Assembly (NCBI GenBank): GCA_029240955.1
Contig: JARDZH010000046.1
Coordinates: 1-9,842 of the forward strand
Direction: 5' to 3'
DNA: 9,842 bases
Source: Pseudomonas sp.
Lineage (GTDB): Bacteria; Pseudomonadota; Gammaproteobacteria; Pseudomonadales; Pseudomonadaceae
The notes under the pieces were generated by a model that worked only from the letters and a program-made list of their open reading frames with translations, had not been told where the DNA came from and did not search any database. The first letter of the stretch is position 1, and each line of letters starts with the position of its first letter. Of this stretch, positions 6,072 to 9,842 are shown one piece after another. The position numbers and the translations under genes were made by a program.

Positions 6072-7656
6072 TGTCCAGTGCTTCGGGCAGCATCTCTGGA
6101 TAGTCCAGCGTGTAATGCAGCCCGCGGCTTTCCTTGCGCTCCATCGCAGAGCGAATCATCAGTTCCGCCACTTGCGCCAGATTGCGCAGCTCGATCAGGT
6201 CGCGGCTGACTTTGTAATTCGAATAGAACTCATCGATCTCGTCCAGCAGCAGGCGAACGCGGTGCTGTGCGCGTTGCAGACGCTTGCTGGTGCGCACGAT
6301 ACCGACGTAGTCCCACATGAAACGCCGCAGTTCGTCCCAGTTGTGGGCGATGATCACGTCTTCGTCGGAGTCAGTGACCTGACTTGCGTCCCATGCCGGC
6401 AGTTGGGCAGGCATTTGAACGTCGTCCAGCTGCGCCTCGATGTCGGCAGCGGCGGAGCGGGCGTAGACGAAGCATTCCAGCAGCGAGTTGCTCGCCATGC
6501 GATTGGCGCCGTGCAAGCCGGTGAAACTGGTTTCGCCGATGGCATATAAACCGGGCACGTCGGTTCGGCCCTGGCTGTCGACCATGACGCCGCCGCAGGT
6601 GTAGTGAGCCGCCGGAACGACCGGTATCGGCTGGCGCGTGATGTCGATGGAAAAGTCCAGGCAGCGCTCATACACGGTGGGGAAGTGCGACTGGATGAAT
6701 TCCGGAGATTTGTGGGTGATGTCCAGGTAAACGCAATCGATCCCCAGCCGCTTCATTTCGTGGTCGATGGCGCGAGCGACGATATCTCGCGGAGCCAGTT
6801 CGGCGCGCTCATCGAAGCGCGGCATGAACCGTTCGCCGTTCGGCAACCTCAGGTATGCACCTTCGCCACGCAGCGCTTCGGTGATGAGAAAGCTCTTGGC
6901 CTGCGGGTGGTACAGGCAAGTGGGGTGAAACTGATTGAATTCCAGGTTCGCCACCCGGCACCCGGAACGCCACGCCATGGCGATGCCGTCGCCACAGGCG
7001 CCGTCGGGGTTGCTGGTGTACAGATAGACCTTGGCCGCGCCACCGGAGGCCAGAATCGTGAACCGCGCGCCGTAGGTGTCGACTTCGCCGCTGCGACGGT
7101 TGAGCACGTACGCACCCAGGCAACGTTGACCGTCGAGCCCGAGACGACGCTCGGTGATCAGGTCGATGGCCGCGCATTGGTCCAGCAGCTGAATGTTTGG
7201 ACGCTGCCTGGCCTGTTCGAGCAACGTCTTGAAAATTGCGGCACCGGTGGCGTCCGCAGCGTGAATGATGCGCCGGTGACTATGACCGCCCTCGCGGGTC
7301 AAGTGGAACTCAAAGCCCGTCTCTTCGGTGTCGGCCTGTTCGCCACGGGTGAAAGGGACGCCCTGATCGATCAGCCACTGAATCGCTTCGCGACTGTGCT
7401 CGACGGTGAAGCGCACGGCGTCTTCATTGCACAACCCGCCGCCGGCATTGAGGGTGTCTTCAACATGAGATTGCACGGTATCGGCATCGTCGAGTACCGC
7501 CGCAACGCCGCCCTGAGCCCAGAATGTCGAACCGTTCGACAGGTCGCCCTTGCTCAGAACGGCAATCTGCAGATGGGCGGGAAGGGTGAGTGCCAGGCTC
7601 AAGCCTGCGGCGCCGCTGCCGATCACTAGAACATCATGCTGAAAATGTTGGCTCAT
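6040..7656 (-). CDS. nadB: L-aspartate oxidase NadB
   Basis: FAD enzyme that oxidises L-aspartate to iminoaspartate, which NadA then condenses into quinolinate for NAD synthesis; cytosolic. The product is 538 residues, matching the family. The dinucleotide-binding motif GSGAAG is at 13-18 and the flavin-contacting [12 protein letters not shown] at 43-54. Active-site residues reported for E. coli NadB have counterparts at nearly identical numbers: Glu122, His244 (NQFHPT), Arg290 (PRDIVARA), His351 (HYTCGG) and Arg386 (GANRMASN). The helical C-terminal domain (about 435-538) is complete. The start at 7656 is chosen because the FAD domain begins there; an in-frame ATG at 7776 would add 40 residues unlike the family. 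AAGG lies 13 nt upstream, a long spacing. It is divergent from algU and overlaps ygfX convergently. Confidence 0.96.
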   Translation of the reverse strand: MSQHFQHDVLVIGSGAAGLSLALTLPAHLQIAVLSKGDLSNGSTFWAQGGVAAVLDDADTVQSHVEDTLNAGGGLCNEDAVRFTVEHSREAIQWLIDQGVPFTRGEQADTEETGFEFHLTREGGHSHRRIIHAADATGAAIFKTLLEQARQRPNIQLLDQCAAIDLITERRLGLDGQRCLGAYVLNRRSGEVDTYGARFTILASGGAAKVYLYTSNPDGACGDGIAMAWRSGCRVANLEFNQFHPTCLYHPQAKSFLITEALRGEGAYLRLPNGERFMPRFDERAELAPRDIVARAIDHEMKRLGIDCVYLDITHKSPEFIQSHFPTVYERCLDFSIDITRQPIPVVPAAHYTCGGVMVDSQGRTDVPGLYAIGETSFTGLHGANRMASNSLLECFVYARSAAADIEAQLDDVQMPAQLPAWDASQVTDSDEDVIIAHNWDELRRFMWDYVGIVRTSKRLQRAQHRVRLLLDEIDEFYSNYKVSRDLIELRNLAQVAELMIRSAMERKESRGLHYTLDYPEMLPEALDTILTPPNHAG

Positions 7657-7683
7657 CTGTGAATTTCGCCTTGAACGGCCACT

Positions 7684-7710
7684 AGTATAAGTAAGGGGGT
7701 ATCGGCACAA
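7684..7710 (-). promoter_or_regulatory. Candidate nadB promoter
   Basis: On the minus strand TATACT (7689 to 7684) is a good -10 box. TTGTGC (7710-7705) is the nearest -35-like hexamer but only 15 bp away, which is short. The leader would be about 20 nt. The inverted repeat GTCTCGC/GTGAGAC at 7713-7737 abuts the -35 and could be an operator. Confidence 0.35.
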
Positions 7711-7878
7711 TAGTCTCGCCTCATGGCAAAGTGAGACCACGGCGGGCAGGGATTGTGCTCCAGTCCTTGACGTCATGCATACCGTTTTCCACGCCGCACG
7801 GCGGGTAGGATGTCACTCTACGTGCCACGCTTGGGACTCAGTATGTCCCGTGTGTCTGACCCTGCGCCGCAATTCCGG

Positions 7879-7906
7879 GAACTTTTCCGCGATGACCGGG
7901 CTCAAT
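7879..7906 (+). promoter_or_regulatory. Distal AlgU (sigma-E) promoter of algU, P1-like
   Basis: GAACTT (7879-7884), a 17-bp spacer and TCAAT (7902-7906) fit the AlgU/RpoE consensus GAACTT-N16/17-TCnnA well at -35 and moderately at -10. The start site would be near 7913, giving a leader of about 240 nt. P. aeruginosa algU likewise has two autoregulated promoters, so this is probably the P1 equivalent. Confidence 0.7.
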
Positions 7907-7993
7907 AGCAGGATGCCTTTACAGGAACAGCGTCGGTTCCGTCGAGGGTCGATAGGTCATCATCGACGGCGGATTCGGCGACAAGACTATTCG

Positions 7994-8023
7994 CGCAGCC
8001 GACTCTGTTCGAGCTGCGTTTTT
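7994..8023 (+). terminator. Intrinsic-terminator-like hairpin inside the algU leader
   Basis: CGCAGC (7994-7999) pairs with GCTGCG (8013-8018); inside it CGA (8000-8002) pairs with TCG (8009-8011), with a single bulged A8012 and a 6-nt loop. Five T residues follow at once (8019-8023). This is the layout of a Rho-independent terminator, but the stem is only nine pairs with a bulge and the T-run is short. It lies downstream of the distal AlgU promoter and upstream of the proximal one, so it can affect only the long transcript. Confidence 0.5.
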
Positions 8024-8068
8024 CGTGCGGGCCCATCAGTGTCCGCAGGAAACTTGCTTGAAGGGGGA

Positions 8069-8095
8069 GAACTTTTGCGCAAAGCCCGAGTCTAT
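8069..8095 (+). promoter_or_regulatory. Proximal AlgU (sigma-E) promoter of algU, P3-like
   Basis: GAACTT (8069-8074), a 16-bp spacer and TCTAT (8091-8095) fit the AlgU consensus. The start site would be near 8101, leaving a leader of about 54 nt that carries the GAGGAG ribosome site. Together with the distal promoter it gives AlgU two ways to drive its own operon. Confidence 0.75.
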
Positions 8096-8154
8096 GTTTG
8101 CGAGCCTGAACAATGTCCGTTGCAACGCTCCTTCAAGCTTAACGAGGAGTGTTC

Positions 8155-8736
8155 ATGCTAACCCAGGAAGAGGATCAGCAGCTGGTCGAGCGCGTACAGC
8201 GCGGCGACACGCGAGCATTTGATCTGTTGGTGCTGAAATACCAGCACAAGATTCTAGGGTTGATCGTGCGGTTCGTGCACGACACCCATGAGGCTCAAGA
8301 CGTCGCACAGGAAGCTTTCATCAAGGCTTACCGTGCGCTTGGAAACTTTCGCGGCGACAGTGCTTTCTATACCTGGCTGTACCGCATCGCCATCAACACG
8401 GCGAAGAACTACCTGGTGTCGCGCGGTCGTAGGCCGCCAGACAGCGATGTGAGATCCGAGGATGCGGAGTTCTATGACGGCGATCATGGTCTCAAGGACA
8501 TCGAATCGCCGGAACGCGCGTTGTTGAGGGATGAAATCGAGGGCACAGTCCATCGCACCATCCAGCTTCTCCCGGAAGATTTACGTACAGCTCTAACTTT
8601 ACGTGAATTCGACGGTCTGAGTTACGAAGACATTGCGAGCGTCATGCAGTGTCCTGTTGGTACCGTGCGCTCTCGGATCTTTCGCGCTCGGGAAGCCATC
8701 GATAAAGCCCTGCAGCCGTTGTTGCAGGAATCCTGA
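8155..8736 (+). CDS. algU: AlgU (RpoE/AlgT), extracytoplasmic-function sigma factor
   Basis: Envelope-stress sigma factor of 193 residues, the standard length, closely resembling P. aeruginosa AlgU. Region 2 (about 20-92) carries the core-binding and -10-recognition segments, including QDVAQEAFIKAYRALGNF and SAFYTWLYRIAINTAKNYL. Region 4 (about 128-183) has the helix-turn-helix for -35 recognition, LSYEDIASVMQCPVGTVRSRIFRA (155-178). The ATG at 8155 is preceded by GAGGAG (8144-8149) at 5 nt; a GTG at 8149 is inside that site and is rejected. In Pseudomonas AlgU turns on alginate, osmotic and envelope-stress genes and its own operon, and is held inactive by MucA. Codons 143-149 include three rare leucine codons (TTA, CTA, TTA) in an AT-rich patch. 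mucA follows 33 bp downstream in the same operon. Confidence 0.97.
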   Translation: MLTQEEDQQLVERVQRGDTRAFDLLVLKYQHKILGLIVRFVHDTHEAQDVAQEAFIKAYRALGNFRGDSAFYTWLYRIAINTAKNYLVSRGRRPPDSDVRSEDAEFYDGDHGLKDIESPERALLRDEIEGTVHRTIQLLPEDLRTALTLREFDGLSYEDIASVMQCPVGTVRSRIFRAREAIDKALQPLLQES

Positions 8737-8769
8737 GACAGCGGCGATAGCCCAAGAGAGGAACCCGCC

Positions 8770-9363
8770 ATGAGTCGTGAAGCCCTGCAGGAATCGCTGT
8801 CCGCAGTGATGGATAACGAAGCGGACGAACTGGAATTGCGTCGAGTGCTCAATGCAATCGACGACGCAGATACACGTGCCACATGGTCGCGTTATCAAGT
8901 TGCCCGTGCAGCGATGCACAAAGAATTGCTGCTGCCACATCTGGACATCTCGGCTGCTGTGTCTGCCGCGATCGCCGATGAAGTGAGCCCGTTGAAGGTC
9001 GCTCGCGGTCCTTGGCGTTCTCTGGGCCGTCTGGCTGTAGCGGCTTCGGTCACTGTCGCTGTTCTGGCGGGTGTTCGTCTGTACAACCAGGATGACATTG
9101 CCGGTGCGCAACTCGCCCAGCAAGGTCAGCAGCCTGCCAATCTGACCATGCCGCAGGTCAAGGGTCCGGCAGTTCTGGCCGGTTACACCGAGTCCAGCGA
9201 GCAGGCTCCAGGTCCTATGGCCAATGGTGTTCTGCAAGGTCAGGCGGGTGAAGACGATAGCCGTCTGCCTGGCTACCTGCGTCAACATGCGCAGGATGCT
9301 GCCGTAAAAGGCACTGAGAGCGCGCTGCCGTATGCTCGCGCTGCCAGCCTGGAAAACCGTTAA
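8770..9363 (+). CDS. mucA: MucA, anti-sigma factor of AlgU
   Basis: Inner-membrane protein of 197 residues. The cytoplasmic N-terminal domain (about 1-80), beginning SREALQESLSAVMDNEADELELRR, binds and sequesters AlgU. A single membrane helix spans about 86-105 (LGRLAVAASVTVAVLAGVRLY), and the periplasmic tail (about 106-197) is bound by MucB. Envelope stress leads to stepwise proteolysis by AlgW and MucP in Pseudomonas. The Ala137-Gly138 bond lies where P. aeruginosa MucA is reported to be cut by AlgW (Ala136-Gly137). The gene is intact: no premature stop, and no run of four or more G, so the run of five G that mutates in the P. aeruginosa mucA22 allele is absent here. AGAGGA lies about 8 nt before the ATG. 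mucB begins 8 nt after the stop. Confidence 0.96.
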   Translation: MSREALQESLSAVMDNEADELELRRVLNAIDDADTRATWSRYQVARAAMHKELLLPHLDISAAVSAAIADEVSPLKVARGPWRSLGRLAVAASVTVAVLAGVRLYNQDDIAGAQLAQQGQQPANLTMPQVKGPAVLAGYTESSEQAPGPMANGVLQGQAGEDDSRLPGYLRQHAQDAAVKGTESALPYARAASLENR

Positions 9364-9371
9364 GGAGCAGC

Positions 9372-9842
9372 ATGCGAGCCGTCCGTCTATTGCCGTTGTT
9401 GTTTGGTGGATGGCTTGTCCTCCCGGTCCATGCCGATCAAGCGCAAGACGCAATCAAGCGTCTTGCTCAGGCGGACCTGGAGCAGAGTTATCAAGGAACG
9501 TTCGTCTATGAACGTAACGGTAGTTTCTCCACTCACCGGATCTGGCATCGCGTAAGCGACGGCAAGGTTCGTGAGCGTCTGCTTCAGCTCGATGGTTCGG
9601 CCCAGGAAATCCTGCGCGCTGGGGGAATGACCCAGTGTGTCAGCGGGTCGTTCGTGCCGGGCGTTGAAAATCCTCCGCAATCATCCGCTCGCGCGCTTGA
9701 TGCCAAGAAGCTTTCTGCATGGTACGACCTGAAAATGGCCGGCGCGTCACGCGTGGCCGGGCGTCCTGCTACGATTCTTGCGATTACTCCGAAAGATCAG
9801 CACCGCTACGGTGTTGAGCTTCATGTGGACAATGAAACCGGC
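9372..9842 (+). CDS. mucB: MucB (RseB-like), periplasmic regulator of MucA (3' end cut off by window edge)
   Basis: The first 157 residues of a periplasmic protein that protects MucA from proteolysis and releases it under envelope stress; the full protein is usually about 315 residues. Residues 1-21 form a signal peptide ending in VHA, with cleavage expected before DQAQDAIKRL. The beginning of the lipoprotein-like N-terminal domain is visible, including YQGTFVYERNGSFSTHRIWHR (40-60) and the segment LSAWYDLKMAGASRVAGRPA (114-133). The ATG at 9372 has GGAG (9364-9367) directly after the mucA stop, with a short 4-nt spacing, so translation is likely coupled to mucA. mucC and mucD (an HtrA-like protease) would be expected further right. 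Confidence 0.94.
   Translation, partial: MRAVRLLPLLFGGWLVLPVHADQAQDAIKRLAQADLEQSYQGTFVYERNGSFSTHRIWHRVSDGKVRERLLQLDGSAQEILRAGGMTQCVSGSFVPGVENPPQSSARALDAKKLSAWYDLKMAGASRVAGRPATILAITPKDQHRYGVELHVDNETG

Larger units (their letters stand above)
7657..8154. promoter_or_regulatory. nadB / algU divergent intergenic region with the long algU leader
   Basis: A 498-bp stretch without a convincing gene. From left to right it holds the nadB promoter region with a 7-bp inverted repeat (7713-7719 with 7731-7737, one G-U pair), a distal AlgU-type promoter (7879-7906), competing hairpins around 7939-7969, a terminator-like hairpin (7994-8023), a proximal AlgU-type promoter (8069-8095) and the algU ribosome site. 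An open frame covers most of the plus strand but its codon use (CGA, TTA, ATA, GGA) is unlike the neighbouring genes. Confidence 0.6.

Noticed and set aside
6604..7629. 341-codon plus-strand frame opposite nadB
   Set aside because: It mirrors nadB, which has all its active-site residues; the antisense product has no recognisable domain.
8770..9363. A mucA loss-of-function mutation (mucoid genotype)
   Set aside because: The frame is intact over 197 residues and the homopolymer tract mutated in P. aeruginosa mucA22 is not present.
8599..9453. 284-codon minus-strand frame opposite algU and mucA
   Set aside because: It is a shadow of two firmly identified genes, with no ribosome site or domain.

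Overview
The window is a stretch of GC-rich gammaproteobacterial chromosome that reads as Pseudomonas. The genus call rests on the algU-mucA-mucB sequences, on nadB lying divergent to algU, and on a gene order that I recall from P. aeruginosa (the PA0752-PA0764 region): tricarboxylate transport genes, tctD-tctE, an HDOD protein, ygfZ, sdhE-ygfX, nadB, algU-mucA-mucB. The protein sequences differ from P. aeruginosa and look more like the fluorescent/syringae side of the genus, but I cannot fix the species. Nothing in the window looks horizontally acquired, and I see no insertion sequence, phage gene, CRISPR array, tRNA or rRNA.

Layout. Bases 1-891 (minus) hold the 5' part of tctC, a periplasmic tricarboxylate-binding protein that runs off the left edge. 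A 418-bp divergent control region (892-1309) separates it from tctD-tctE (1310-3359, plus), an overlapping two-component pair that probably controls the transporter. Bases 3353-4174 (minus) encode an HDOD signalling protein whose end overlaps the end of tctE. A strong hairpin (4201-4238) lies between it and ygfZ (4279-5220, minus), a folate-dependent Fe-S maintenance protein. Divergent from ygfZ is sdhE-ygfX (5369-6071, plus), an overlapping pair for flavinylation of succinate dehydrogenase and its partner membrane protein. ygfX runs convergently 32 bp into nadB (6040-7656, minus), L-aspartate oxidase, the first enzyme of NAD synthesis.

A 498-bp gap (7657-8154) separates nadB from algU-mucA-mucB (8155 to the right edge, plus). 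These encode the envelope-stress sigma factor, its inner-membrane anti-sigma factor and the start of the periplasmic regulator MucB. The gap carries two good AlgU-type promoters (GAACTT boxes at 7879 and 8069), consistent with autoregulation.

The most interesting unexplained structure is in this algU leader. Between the two AlgU promoters sits a hairpin followed by five T residues (7994-8023) that looks like an intrinsic terminator or attenuator. It would act only on transcripts from the distal promoter and could release an RNA of about 110 nt. An open frame starting at the predicted distal start site runs through this hairpin and ends on the algU start codon. Other points of interest are two identical A-rich Hfq/Crc-like motifs in the tctC upstream region, a near-perfect 20-bp palindrome in the tct control region, and the absence of the opdH porin gene from the place where P. 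aeruginosa carries it. The rest is an ordinary, well-conserved core region.
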